The notes: generated by a model not told the origin, from the sequence alone. DNA of 64,000 bases from Patella vulgata (GCF_932274485.2 NC_065883.2:72933839-72997838), one strand, 5' to 3'; counted from the stretch's first letter, positions 32,281 through 42,845 are shown. A program made the numbers and translations.

Positions 32281-32381
32281 CCACCTCCCACACAAGCGAA
32301 TTATTGAAAATAAAAAAAAATTGTACCATGTGTTAGTCCCGAAATAACCTAGTATGTGTCGTATGGACATTACCCCCCCCC

Positions 32382-32415
<34 letters not shown>

Positions 32416-32420
32416 CCTTC
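32281..32420 (+). mobile_element. SINE-B, 5'-truncated, CA tail
   Basis: Starts at cacctcccacacaagcg, keeps gaattattgaaaataaaa and cccgaaataacctag, ends gacattac with a C run and then a CA repeat in place of TC. Confidence 0.8.
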
Positions 32421-32509
32421 ACTCTCTCCCTCTAGGTAATGTTTTTGGTGAATAGATTTTGGTATCTAGTCAAGTAGTTATTAATCATCTCTTGCGGTTG
32501 ACCAGGTGT

Positions 32510-32697
32510 GGCACGGGTATAACCATGAACCGGAAGTGGCATAGCCGGAAGTGGTAGTCCATCGCTACCAGGCCTATGTTACTCCCCGGCTCGAGCTACC
32601 CCTATACACCGAATTTCAGCCTCAGGACAGCTCTAGTGTAGCCGCAAACCCCGAACAGACAGACAGACAGACAGACAAACGAACGACAGTCACAAAT
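32510..32697 (-). repeat. Repeat F, inverted copy
   Basis: Inverse of the 11832 copy: ttactccccggctcgagcta, aatttcagcctcaggacagc, then an acagacagacag run and acgacagtcacaaatata. Confidence 0.75.
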
Positions 32698-32990
32698 ATA
32701 TAATTTGATCCGCGTTGACTACTCGTTTAATTCTTCCTCTATCGTAACGAAAAAAAAAAGTTAAAGTGATGTAACACATTTGTACATGTTATTTGATGAG
32801 GCATGAACTTATTGCAAATGGCAGTTACAAATGAAATAGAGCCAACATAGTTCAATTATTAAAAGTTTTGATATCGCGCTGAAAGGATGAAATAAATGCC
32901 CGGGGGAATCATTAGCAATTACTAGAAATCCTTGCCTTATATATTTCCCACGAGCTTTTTTAGATCCAAACATTTTTTTTATAGGTTTAA

Positions 32991-33456
32991 TGTAGCTGAG
33001 TCTCTAACTCAATATCATCCAAAGTCTTCGACATTGAAAACACAAATTATTTGTCAATTTACATCAACATTGATGTTGTGATCTTACAGGGAAAAGATGT
33101 GCTTTTGATATCCAATATTTAAGACAAAATAAACATTTTACCATTAGTATACGAATCGTGTACCATAATGCGTTTAAGCGCCATTTGTAGCAGTGGAACT
33201 GGAAAAACAAGGCTAGACATATTCCATTGGTCATGTCAAACGTTGACGCCATATTATTATCTGAAGAGCATGCGCAATAAAGACTATCGATGTAGACCTG
33301 ACGTATTTTGTCGAACATAACAGATATGAAATTAGAGTAAAAACAGAAACGATTGAATGTAAATCAGTTTATATACATTCATATTACATTATTATATGCG
33401 TTGCGACCTATTTGTGTCCATTTCTAGGTCCCAAATATTAGCCATTTATAGCTCCT
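32991..33456. mobile_element. T2 element, longest copy
   Basis: TTAA at 32987-32990 and 33457-33460. Left end diverged (tgtagctgag), right end atagctcct. 466 bp, about 110 bp longer than the copy at 4034 because it keeps the gtaaatcagtttatataca segment. Confidence 0.8.
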
Positions 33457-33549
33457 TTAAAATATCCATTTGAAGTTTCTAAAATTTGTGAAACTGTCAA
33501 TCGATGTAGTTCAATTGCACAGAATGACAAATGAACAGAGAAATGACCA

Positions 33550-34174
33550 GGCCCTGTGTTCACAAAACATTCTCAGACTTAATTTAAGAATTTACTCAAA
33601 ATTGTTCGCTTTATTTTAACTAAAATAAAGTCCTTTATAAAACTACTGTTGTTTTAAAGCGGAAATTGCAAATTTTTAAGTAAAATTTTTAAAATTTATT
33701 AAAATAAAGCCTGAAAATAGATGGTATCCATAAACAGTCCTACCTTGTTAAAGAATAATCCTATTAATCTTATAATTCACTATTGCCAGCTGAGAAATTG
33801 GCAAAAATATAATTTTCATTTTCATTTTCAAACGTTTGAAAAAAGCTACTCCATGGTGGAGAATAGAAAACAAGGGAGGTAATTGGGAGGTAATTGTGTT
33901 ATTATTACCTGTGTAAATGAGTTTTAAGTGTGAGAATGACACCTATGGTCGTATAATTGTGAGTTGACAACCTATTGAGCAAAAGACATAGAAATAATTA
34001 CGTTTTGACTTTCTTAGAAAATTTGCAATTTCCGCTTTAATATATTAAATACATCACTACGAAACTATGTGCAGAGTTTTATGTTTCTGGATCAAAGATA
34101 TTTCTCATACACAGTGGTTGAAAGTTGAGTAAATTCTTAACTTAAGTCTGAGAATGCTTTGTGAACTTGGGACC
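33550..34174. mobile_element. Q1 element interrupted by T3
   Basis: Ends are about 50-bp imperfect inverted repeats: ggccctgtgttcacaaaaca, then ttctcagacttaa at the left, mirrored by cttaagtctgagaatgcttt and gtgaacttgggacc at the right. Without T3 the element is about 240 bp. A fragment is at 44010. Confidence 0.85.
33658..34036. mobile_element. T3 element (TTAA / AGCGG ends) inside Q1
   Basis: 379 bp with a 19-bp perfect terminal repeat agcggaaattgcaaatttt, its inverse ending at 34036. TTAA is at 33654-33657 and 34037-34040. No coding capacity. Confidence 0.93.
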
Positions 34175-34201
34175 TTTTCTAATAATACTATATTCCATAC
34201 C

Positions 34202-34530
34202 ATGAAATGAAATGGGGTTTAACGTCCTACTGTTCTGCTTCGACTGCTATCAGAGAAATGTTGCCAGGACAGCGTCGCTAACACCCACTTTTATATAAAA
34301 TTCCAAATTCTATGGGACAACGTTTAGCCATTCGGATTGGACAAAAAAAAGAGGTCCCGTGTACATATTGGCGTGTACGTAAAAGAATACTTGACAGTTG
34401 GAATTTGATATAAGGGTAGGCTGTAGCGCCGCTGTCAGGGCAAAATGTCCCCTGTGTGGCAAATTCTCGTCTTCACTAGCCCAGTCGATGCAGAACAATG
34501 AGACGTTAAACTCCATTTCATTTCACTTTT
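34202..34530. mobile_element. Two SINE-A fragments head to head
   Basis: 34202-34309 is minus-strand (tail and short body); 34310-34530 is plus-strand (body and gacgttaaactccattt tail). Their shared body segments form an inverted pair. Confidence 0.8.
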
Positions 34531-34760
34531 CAAAGCAGAAAACTCGGGCGCTAATCTCCATTTAGTTTACGTTTCAAATGAAGTGTTATTCACCGCTGTC
34601 AGGCAAAATGTCCCTTATAGAACACTGTGTGGTATATTCTCGTCTTTACTAACCCAGTTGATGCAGAACAGTGGGACGTTAAACTCTATTTCGTTTCACT
34701 TTTCAAAGCAAAAAACTAGGGCGCTTTTCTACATTTTAGTTTACGTTTGAAATAAAGTGC
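34420..34760. repeat. Tandem duplication including a SINE-A 3' half
   Basis: ccgctgtcagggcaaaatgt through cttttcaaagcagaaaactc is repeated from about 34590 with moderate divergence (ccgctgtcaggcaaaatg, caaagcaaaaaactaggg). The period is about 165-180 bp. Confidence 0.82.
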
Positions 34761-35132
34761 TATTCCCCTTGGTAATGTAGGAAATGACAGGAAAGTATGG
34801 GAATTTATGAGTATTTAATAGATTATTGTCTGGGCAGGAAATGATGACGGGTTATTACTCAATATGATATCAGGAGATACGCTCATATATCATTATATTA
34901 CTTGATGATTGTAGTTTTGTTCTACAAGTTTTAATCAATTCCACCGTGACAGATGAGTTAGGATGGTTTTGTACTAGGACACCTGATGCTACTATTCGTG
35001 GTACTGGTGGTCCACCTGCTAACCCTCGATTAGGTCCATTGGGGTGTCCCTGTCAGCTCACTATGTTCAGTTTGATTTCTATTTTTATCTGTTAGTCCAT
35101 GATGGACAGGTTCGGCTTAAGAAAACATAGCA
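34761..35132. other. No recognised feature
   Basis: No recurring family or coding signal. Confidence 0.45.
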
Positions 35133-35208
35133 CGAGAGAGAAGAAGAGAGAGAGAGAGAGAGAGACGGTAACGTCCACGCAACATCGTAGCAAAAATTAT
35201 CGCTGCAA
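35133..35208 (-). mobile_element. SINE-X tail fragment
   Basis: AG repeat followed by taacgtccacgcaacatcgt and agcaaaaattatcgctgc. The same start is seen at 43524. It shares the AG repeat and taacgtccac with SINE-B, but the body differs. A foldback element interrupts it at 35211. Confidence 0.6.
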
Positions 35209-35210
35209 TG

Positions 35211-35566
35211 CCCCCGTCAGACAGGGGTGGCTTCCTTACTGCGCGTCTGCGACCGTACGGCGACAACAAAATGCACATGGTCGCCGGCAAACCTGAACAC
35301 AACGCGAGAAAATGTCCCCAAAAATAAAAAAAAATGAAAGAAGTCGTGTTCTCATAGCTTTCCAGTTCAGATTTCAGAACCTTGGCGTTTGTTTTGAACA
35401 TGCTCAAAACAAACGCCGTGATACGGCGATCATTGGCGACCATGATGACCACAGCACGATAGCTGGCGTTTTCACCACGCTTATGACGATCTTAACGCGC
35501 TCTAAAACCATTTTCCGTCGCCGTACGGGGTGGCGAAGTAAGGACGCCACCCGGGTCTGACGGGGG
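35211..35566. mobile_element. Foldback-type element with internal hairpin
   Basis: 356 bp with long imperfect inverted ends: cccccgtcagac, ggggtggc, tccttact and cgtacggcga at the left are mirrored on the right, finishing gtctgacggggg. At the centre, ggcgtttgttttga (35384-35397) pairs with 35404-35417 across a 6-base loop. Three overlapping frames here are by-products of the symmetry. Confidence 0.85.
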
Positions 35567-36058
35567 TATAAGACGCATGATGGATATTTTCTAGGATGCG
35601 CGTCGATACAAAGTATACATGGCATACGAGATTTTTGATTAATTAAGTGACATTTTTGTGATATTAACCCCCCCCCCCCCAAACCCCTAAAAAACGGTAA
35701 ACATTATGGAATATAATTACCGACATTTCGTTATCAAAAACAATATGTAGTGGCTCTTACTAAATTCAGAAAATATGTAATCCACAAAGTTTTGTTTTAT
35801 ATTCTTAATTGAATTTATCTAAATTGGATAATGCTAGACGTTATCTGTAAAATCCGATAAATACCTCTTCGCAGATTCTTCCCATGTCGGCTTCTTGTTT
35901 TCGCCTTCCAGTTATAGACTCGTAGAGAAGCCAAGTAGAGAACCACGAAAAGCTAAGAAGCGACTCGGTTTCATGGCTTCAGACTGATTATTATTGCCTG
36001 CTTGCCATCGCGCTGTTTACGCATAGCGAAGCACGATTAGGACCATGTGTCACGACTT
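35567..36058. other. Mostly unassigned, gaagc/gcttc-rich on the right
   Basis: Includes a C run at 35670. The part from 35880 has many cttc/gaag words; cttgttttcgcctt at about 35895 is partly mirrored near 36320, hinting at an old inverted-repeat element split by the SINE-C. Confidence 0.35.
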
Positions 36059-36068
36059 CTTCGCTTCG

Positions 36069-36292
36069 TTGTTGTTCTTAATGTTTAACGCCCGCTTCCA
36101 CCGAAGGTGATATCGCAGACAAGTCTTATTTTTCATTTTTATTATCTTGGCGCACGCGCAGGGGGTCTTTCCTGTGGGAGGAAACAGGAGTACCCACCTA
36201 CGCTCACACCAGGGATCGAAACCAGAACCGCAAGCCAGAGGTGACCGGCCAGCTAGAGGCGCTCTAGGCCTCTAGGCTACCCCCCCCCACCT
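36069..36292 (-). mobile_element. SINE-C, second copy
   Basis: gtttaacgcccgcttccacc tail, ggtgatatcgcagacaag, core (cctgtgggaggaaacagg), B-box region (gggatcgaaacc) and head with ctctaggcctctaggct. About 60 bp shorter in the middle than the 22936 copy. The duplication cttcgcttcg is at 36059-36068 and 36293-36302. Confidence 0.88.
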
Positions 36293-36599
36293 CTTCGCTT
36301 CGCTTCTCAATTTGATAAGGCGAAGACAAGCAGATGCGAATGGGTACTTATTGGCTTCCATAGTTACCTGTCGTGTTTATACATTATCTTAATACCTATA
36401 GAAAATGGGTTATTACCTCAAAAACGATTCAATTTTTTTATAAGCAAATAAAGACGAAAACAAAACTGTCAACGATCAATCGCCCTTGAATTTATTATGA
36501 GGGAAATCTTTGTATGGAAAATGTATTAAACACCCCCTGACAAGAATTCATGAAAGATAATAAATAAACTGACACCTTAATTAACTAACTTTAAAGTTT

Positions 36600-36760
36600 A
36601 TGTGTATGGTTTAATGGTCGAGAGCGAGACATTTAGTAATATATTGATACTGCACGAGGCGTTAGTCGAGTGTTGTTTCAATATATAACGCAATGTCTTT
36701 AGCTCGAGACCATTAAACAACTTAAAATACACTATCCCACACGTGCTTTTCAATGAAATA
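36600..36760. repeat. Repeat L, palindromic
   Basis: gtttaatggtcgagagcgag at 36609 is mirrored by gctcgagaccattaaac at about 36702. The middle also partly pairs (taatatattgatac versus tttcaatatata). Related sequence lies at 26340-26470. Confidence 0.7.
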
Positions 36761-37019
36761 CGTCACGCAAGTTCAATATTTCATCTAGTATAGATAAAGT
36801 ACGATTGGAAAGTTGCCCGTACATTATTGGAAATAATGGTACGCCAACATCAAAGGATGACGTCACATCTGTATTTCAAATATGTTTATGCGGCATGTGG
36901 CTTCCTCTGGCGCTGGCATATCACCCGTGATGAAAGTGGACGTAAAACCCCAGGAAAGAACGAACCATGATTTTGAAAAAATGGTTATCACTGAATAATT
37001 GATTGATTCGCCATCTTTT

Positions 37020-37270
37020 GGTCATACTAAACTTACGCTGTCTGTCTACTACAGACTCGAAGCTAGTTGACCGACATTTTAAGCCCTAAATCAATGCTTA
37101 TAGTCGCATTCACACAGTATTTATTTTGTTTCCATTAAATAAAATAGAAAATGTTTATTTGGTCTTTGTATATATGGCAGATGTGAAACGGAGTAAACGC
37201 GTATTACAAAATAGCATATTCATTTTTAGTTATGGCGGCCATTAAGGACAGAGATCTGTTCTCGAAGTAG
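37020..37270. repeat. Repeat G, single copy
   Basis: gctgtctgtctac, cgaagctagttgaccgac, gcgtattacaaaatagc and acagagatctgttctcgaag match the tandem pair at 28065-28600. Confidence 0.78.
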
Positions 37271-37708
37271 ATATTTCTCTCTGTGCAGAAAGTTTTTTTG
37301 ATGTACCTTTTTCTTTGATTCTTTTAGTTTATATGGTTTTACAGATAATACTTGTTTTTAAAACTCAGATCCCATAATTCAGTTAGATGTACATCAAATA
37401 AAAAACAAGCACAATTGGAATGCCACAGGCGGAAGAGGATATCTTTCACTTTATTTGTTTTAAAACATGAATCATTAATCTTAGAGATAAAATAACGAAT
37501 ACAAAAGAAACAAAATTTTTGCAACGATCTTTGAGAGGTCAGAGAGAACTACGGGCCTGACAACGGCCTACTCTTTTTTCCTTTTTAACTGTCATCCACT
37601 TTGTCCGACGCCACTTTATCCGTATGTGGTGCAAGGAAAATGTTATTAGTTGCTCGGATGGGACAAAAAGCCGAAGATCACTGGTGTATGCACTGGAGTA
37701 CACGTAAA
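37271..37708. other. Mostly unassigned, SINE-A-like scrap at the right
   Basis: Near 37635-37710 the words gttgctcggatgggac and gtatgcactggagtacacg look like a very diverged plus-strand SINE-A body. The rest has no recurring family. Confidence 0.4.
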
Positions 37709-37710
37709 GG

Positions 37711-37742
<32 letters not shown>

Positions 37743-37945
37743 AACGTCCATTCACCGCAAACTAAGTAATTCGGAACCAACCATTTGGTTCAATTTTTAT
37801 TTCAATAATCCGCTTCCGCGCGGGTGTCTTTAGCAGTGGGAGGAAACTGGAGGACCCGGAGAAAACCCAGGAGGTTGGATAGGCGACCCTACTCTTTGTC
37901 ACGTTCAACCGGGAAATCAAAACCACGCCACTTGATTCAATTTCT
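37709..37945 (-). mobile_element. SINE-B, head partly missing
   Basis: AG repeat with G run, gtaacgtccattcaccgc, core and B-box region (gaaatcaaaaccacgcc), then lost at the A-box part. Confidence 0.85.
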
Positions 37946-38120
37946 TGTAAATGATTCCCTTGGCGTATCTCTCGTCCAATTAAAATACAGTTTGATTAAA
38001 CTATTTATGTTTGTGGTTCCTTGGTGTATATCTTGTCCAATTAAAATACATTATTATTAAACCATTTATCTTTCATCCAATAAAAAGACAGTATTATTAA
38101 ACTATATTTATGGTTAAATG
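37946..38120. repeat. Roughly 65-bp tandem repeat, three units
   Basis: gtccaattaaaatacagttt and ttaaactatttatgtttgtg recur with cc-ttggtgtat between. Confidence 0.78.
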
Positions 38121-38542
38121 GTTCCCTTGGGGTATTTATACAGACTAATTTAAACTTGGCGTATTGTGGTTTTTTTGGTTCAGCGGACGATAAATTAAAC
38201 ACACAATGATACGTGCATGCGTTTTTAAGTCTTTCCAGAGAGAATTTTCTCCAGATAAATTTCAATTGAATCTATTTAGCAACCTAATATCGATAACATC
38301 CTAATTCATGTATTATTGGAAGAAGACGGTATCACATATCACGAAAGATAAATATGCTATTATACATTCGCACGTTTTCGTGGCCGTTTTTACAGTGGCG
38401 GGGATTTGGCTCATTCGGGTAGTGAATAAATTTAGGAAAAAGTACTGCGCAAAAAGGATAAGTCGAATAATTTGCCTCTAAGAGCGATATACAGGCGCCA
38501 GTAATGTAAGACGGAGGGTCTTACAATGAAAAACTAAGGTTT
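38121..38542. other. No recognised feature
   Basis: No recurring family or coding signal. Confidence 0.45.
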
Positions 38543-38815
38543 GAGAGAGAGAGAAATGGGGTTTAACGTCCACTCGACACAAAGTAGGTCATTTTGGGAC
38601 AAACGCATTTCAATAATTCACTTGCGCGTAGGGGTTTTTAGCAGTGGGAGGAAACCGGAGGACCCGGAGAAAACCCACGAGGTTGGACAGACGACCCTAC
38701 TCCTTGTCACGTACAACCGGGGAATCGAATCCCTGCCAGTTGACTCAATGACATACCTTATGATACAGCGCGCACGTTCTAACCATTCGGCTAACCATTC
38801 GGCCATCCACCCCCC
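38543..38815 (-). mobile_element. SINE-B, near full length
   Basis: Short AG repeat, gtttaacgtccactcgac, deletion around the catatgg block, normal core and a head with a small internal repeat (ctaaccattcggctaacc). A P1 right end follows at 38816-38857. Confidence 0.92.
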
Positions 38816-38857
38816 AAAGTCGAAACAAATAGGATCTGTGTTTAAATCGGATTGGTT

Positions 38858-39365
38858 ATTCGCTAGCTCAGTGTCCAATGAGCCGACAACATGTCAATAA
38901 GTAACCAAAACATGACAATACTTCAAATCGTTATATTGATATATAAAGCTATTTACATCTACAACGCCTCGATAACATTTATTTAATATAACACTACAGT
39001 CCGGGGATGGAGCGGATGTGATAAAGAAGTTCTCATTGATTTACCGAACCGCAGTACGATTTAATGATAGAATTATAAAATGGCCTATTAATCAGTATTC
39101 GATATACAGAACAGGGGCTTCGTGTTGACCAATGACTTTGTATGGGGAACAAGATCCCGTCCGGGCCCCTAAAAAAAATATTGATATGTGTGTCCGGGGA
39201 GAGGGGTGGGGGTGGCAGTCCCTCCCAGTGCCACCGGGTAATACTGGGCTGTGTGGAACATGCTAGCTGAACTTAATCGGCCAACACCGAAGCCATATTA
39301 ACCCAAAAGAATGTAATCTCGGTATTATTGTATTATAATATAATATCAGAATCACTGTCAAAGAT
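38858..39365. other. No recognised feature
   Basis: No recurring family; a GGGG-rich segment lies at 39195-39235. Confidence 0.45.
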
Positions 39366-39678
39366 GTGTTATATAGCTAAATCTATATATTGCAGGTCTT
39401 TCGCATGGAGAGAGAGAGAAAGAGAGAGAAATGGGGTTTAACGTCCACACGACACAAACTAGGTCATTTCGGGACTAACATATGGTTTAACCACCCCATA
39501 CTATCAAATGGCCGAGATTTTAATAGATTAGAACAAGCTACATTTTCCAACACTCATAACTTTGCTCAGAATAAAGTAATTTGAATTAAACTTCAATATA
39601 TTCATTTTGTATTATCTATTTTTGAACTATTATAGCAAGAAAGTCCAGCTCTTTATTTAAATCTTACATAACGTATCT
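39366..39678. mobile_element. T1 element with a 5'-truncated SINE-B inside
   Basis: Left part tatagctaaatctatatatt; minus-strand SINE-B piece at 39409-39490 (AG repeat to ctaacatatggttta); right part ends taacgtatct before TTAA at 39679-39682. Confidence 0.8.
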
Positions 39679-39737
39679 TTAATGGTTGTACGTCATATTT
39701 GAGATAATTAATTTTGGCGACATATTTGTAATAATAA

Positions 39738-40125
39738 ACATACATTATGCAAGAGCTAAATCAGCCTATTGCAGGTCTTTCTTTAGGCCTGAAATGTTAT
39801 CTAAATTATTAATTAGACATTAACTTATCCAGACTATAATCAAGTCTCTCGATGGCATCGGTTTTCTCCGATATTAAATAGATTAGAACAGTTCAGCCAT
39901 ATTTTGATTTAAGCTAAAAATGGAGGAGCGAGACTTAGCTTCGAACAACCAGTACGGTGGTTGAAATTATTGCACACGTCTTGTCAAATCTTCAAAAGCT
40001 AATATCTTCGCTCGCAATAGAGTAATTTGAATGAGATTTTCAAATTGTTCATTTTACATTATCTATTTGCGAACTATTATAGCAAGAATGGCTAACTCTT
40101 TATCCAAATCCTACATAATGTATCT
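39738..40125. mobile_element. T1 element, complete
   Basis: Reference copy, 388 bp: left end acatacattatgcaagagc after ATAA, right end the inverse ctacataatgtatct before TTAA at 40126-40129. No reading frame. It lies about 55 bp from the previous T1, in the same orientation. Confidence 0.9.
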
Positions 40126-40505
40126 TTAATACCACGGTGTTCGTTTACCTTTATTAAAACGTAATTTCGGATTTATCCGTTTATAAAGTTCGACTGAACT
40201 CACTGATAAAGGTATAAACAAAAAAAAAGCGCACACGTTTTTATCAGTTTTATTTTCAGAAATCAAAACTGACACATGACATGAGTTTTCCATAATCATT
40301 TCCCAACTTCAGTAGTTCGATTAATTAAAAAACAGATAAAAATAAACAGGTTCAAAGGGGGTTTGTCGGTTGATTAATCGCCATAACGCTTTTCTATAAT
40401 TGCTTTCTGCGCTTTTATTAAATAATAATAACTTGCAAAGAAATGGCGTGTTTCTGATCAGCGGTCTGTGTTGTTTCACTGCAGGTCATGGAACTTTTCT
40501 TAAAC
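40126..40505. other. No recognised feature
   Basis: AT-rich, no recurring family. Confidence 0.45.
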
Positions 40506-40583
40506 CACTCGGCAAACCTCGGCAGATTCCGTTACTCAACATCTAGATGTAGGGTACTGGAATCTGCTGAGGTTTGCCGAGTG
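40506..40583. repeat. 78-bp near-perfect hairpin
   Basis: 25-bp arms 40506-40530 and 40559-40583 pair with one mismatch (cactcggcaaacctc at the left, gaggtttgccgagtg at the right). The 28-base centre contains the palindrome acatctagatgt and pairs partly with itself. Confidence 0.85.
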
Positions 40584-40611
40584 TTCTTAAACTGGTTTAA
40601 TTTAAAATGAA

Positions 40612-40727
40612 ATGAAATGAAATGAAATGGAGTTTAACGTCCTACTGTTCTGCTCCTAACCTGGGCTAATGAAGACGGGCATACGCCATACAGTGTGCTA
40701 TGAGGGAAATTTTGCCCGGACAGCGGC
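40612..40727 (-). mobile_element. SINE-A, strongly 5'-truncated, 13-bp target duplication
   Basis: Only 116 bp: TGAAA repeats, tail and the first body part to cggacagcggc. The duplication aatttaaaatgaa is at 40599-40611 and 40728-40740. Confidence 0.93.
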
Positions 40728-40765
40728 AATTTAAAATGAAGATTAATAGATCGTGTATAGACGGC

Positions 40766-41262
40766 ATGAAATGAAATAGAGTTTAACATCGTACTTTTCG
40801 GGGAGTTGGGTGGCGGATTGGTTAACACGTGCGCGTTTGATTACAGGGTTTGCCATTGAGTCAAGTGGCGTGATTACGGATCTCCGCTTATATGTGGCAA
40901 GGAGTAGGGTCGCCTACTGTCCAACCCCGGTTTCCTTCCACAGCTAAAGACCCCCACTCGCAGGAAAAATTATTGAAATAAAATTGAACCATGTGTTAGC
41001 CCGAAATGGCATAGTATGTGTCGAGTGGACGTTAAACCTCATTTCTCTCTCTCTCTCTAAACTGTCAAGGTTAACGTGTACGCGAGATCTCGTTTTTTTC
41101 GTGCCATCCAAGGACTAGACGGTGTTCCACGTCAGACCCCCCATCCTGCATTACTTACAAGGGGAGACCACGCCGGAGCATCGCTAGGGATATCCTCGAT
41201 CACCACAGGGACCAAACACGAGACCTCGAGTACATTGTTCAATCTCCAAGCCACCGCGGCCC
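40766..41262 (-). mobile_element. SINE-A interrupted by SINE-B
   Basis: Tail gaaatagagtttaacatcg to 40800, then SINE-B, then body from aaactgtcaaggtta to gatctcgagtacattg-type head remnants. Part of the middle is missing at the junction. Confidence 0.78.
40801..41058 (+). mobile_element. SINE-B, near full length
   Basis: ggagttgggtggcggattgg head, B-box region altered (gtgattacggatctccg), core shortened, gtggacgttaaacctcattt and TC tail. Confidence 0.88.
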
Positions 41263-41611
41263 CCTCGCGAAGAAAGAGCACAGCCGTTTAATAATGAAAA
41301 TCACTTGATCAGAGCGGAAGAACTTTTGTTCAATATTTTATACAAATTATAGTCAAGCTAACTCATTAAGGAAAGTATAATGGCTTTAAATTATACGTCG
41401 CCTGGATTGATAATGGCTAATCGTCACAGACAGGGGAATGAATATTCCAGGTCGATTGAGACTATAATTAATTGGTATAAGTGCGCGCATTTAATGTCAA
41501 AACATAGTCCGACTGATTGAAGGGATCGGTGTGGAATGATTTATATCATGGAGTTTATGAGATAAATTAATTGTATTAATGTCCAAACGTAGTCCGGCTG
41601 AACGTTAAGCT
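41263..41611. other. Tandem-like but unassigned
   Basis: Words like gtccgactgattgaaggga and aatgtccaaacgtagtccgg recur loosely. No family or gene recognised. Confidence 0.4.
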
Positions 41612-41800
41612 AATGAGTTCATCGGGATTTTTCCACGTAGTTTCCTCTTGTCAGTGGTGCAGGACGGAGGTCCTGACATCGACAACTGTCTAGTCGTTGT
41701 GTACACGGGACCTCGTTTTTTGTCCCATCCAAAAAATACACAGATGTGCTTGTCCGGCCCTCCATCCTGTACCACTGACAAGAGGAAACCCTACGAGCCT
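41612..41800. mobile_element. SINE-A fragments forming a foldback
   Basis: 41612-41699 is plus-strand body and 41700-41800 minus-strand body. cttgtcagtggtgcaggac at about 41648 is mirrored by gtaccactgacaag at about 41771, giving a hairpin of about 30-bp arms with roughly 90 bp between. Confidence 0.78.
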
Positions 41801-42039
41801 GGAAACAATCCCGTCAATTGCATTGATAAAAAGTCATGTAATATACAATATTAGACCACTCTTATCCTTAACTTACGTCCAATTGAAAAATATTTCAAAT
41901 TTAGAAGAAAAAAAACCAAACAAACATCTTCTCGGTCTTAAACCATGTTGTATTATCGTTTTACAATCAATTCGCGAAAACGAGCCTAATTGTCCTTTCA
42001 TTTATTCTCTCCCCCTCCCGAGCTGTCCGAATGCACAAT

Positions 42040-42255
42040 AAGGCAGATTAGGAATAAGAAGACAAACAAGATGGCCACCAAACAAGATGCCCACCTAAAC
42101 TTATTATTGTATTTACAAACCGTGTGATTTGTTGCATCGAGTTTGCAGCATAAGACAGATTAGTAATAAGAAGACAAACAAGATGACAACCTAAGCTTAT
42201 TATTGTATTTACAACCAGGGTGATTTGTTTGCATCGAGTTTCAAGGACAGCCTGG
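42040..42255. repeat. About 115-bp tandem duplication
   Basis: agattaggaataagaagaca and cttattattgtatttacaa recur. The first unit has an extra aacaagatg-ccacc segment. Confidence 0.85.
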
Positions 42256-42485
42256 TACAGAGATAAAAGAAGACAGTCATTGCTTAATTCTAATTAATAA
42301 ATGATCTGCTACGTGTGTTGCCACTGTTTGTCTTCTGCACTGAATACTTTGAGTCAATGAGAGATTAATTATATGTTGAAGCCGAAGACCCACCTGGACA
42401 ACTCCACATATTAGTTAGTTAGTTAAAACAAATCGTTTATAATGAGCTGTAGTATATGAAAGACCATATGGGTCTGTAATGGATA

Positions 42486-42733
42486 TTGGAGGGTTGATTG
42501 ACCGAATGGCTAGTGCGTGTTCGTTGTATCAAATGGTCTGTTGTCGGGTCAACTGGCGTGGTTTCGATTCCCCGGCTGTACGCGACAAGGAGTAGGGTCG
42601 CCTGCCCAACCTCGTGGGTTTTCTCCGCGTTGTCCGGTTTCCTCCCACTGCTAAAGATAATTTAAACCATATGTTAGTCCCAAAATGACTTAATTTGTTT
42701 CGGGTGGACGTTAAACCCCATTTCTCTGTCTCT
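42486..42733 (+). mobile_element. SINE-B, full head, 12-bp target duplication
   Basis: gggttgattgaccgaatgg head, B-box ggtttcgattcccc, core, a deletion of the gcgcaagcgaattattg block, then gtggacgttaaaccccattt. The duplication ctgtaatggata is at 42474-42485 and 42734-42745. Confidence 0.95.
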
Positions 42734-42845
42734 CTGTAATGGATAGTAGTATATAGAAAACCCACCAGGTCATCTCAACATATGGGTTTATTGGTTGCCG
42801 TGGTACAGCGCTAAAACAAAAGTAGTCGTTTTTAATGAGCTGTAA

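Noticed and set aside
35117-35682. Overlapping frames of 111, 82 and 92 codons
   Set aside because: They arise from a self-complementary foldback element, which gives open frames on both strands; no domain recognised.
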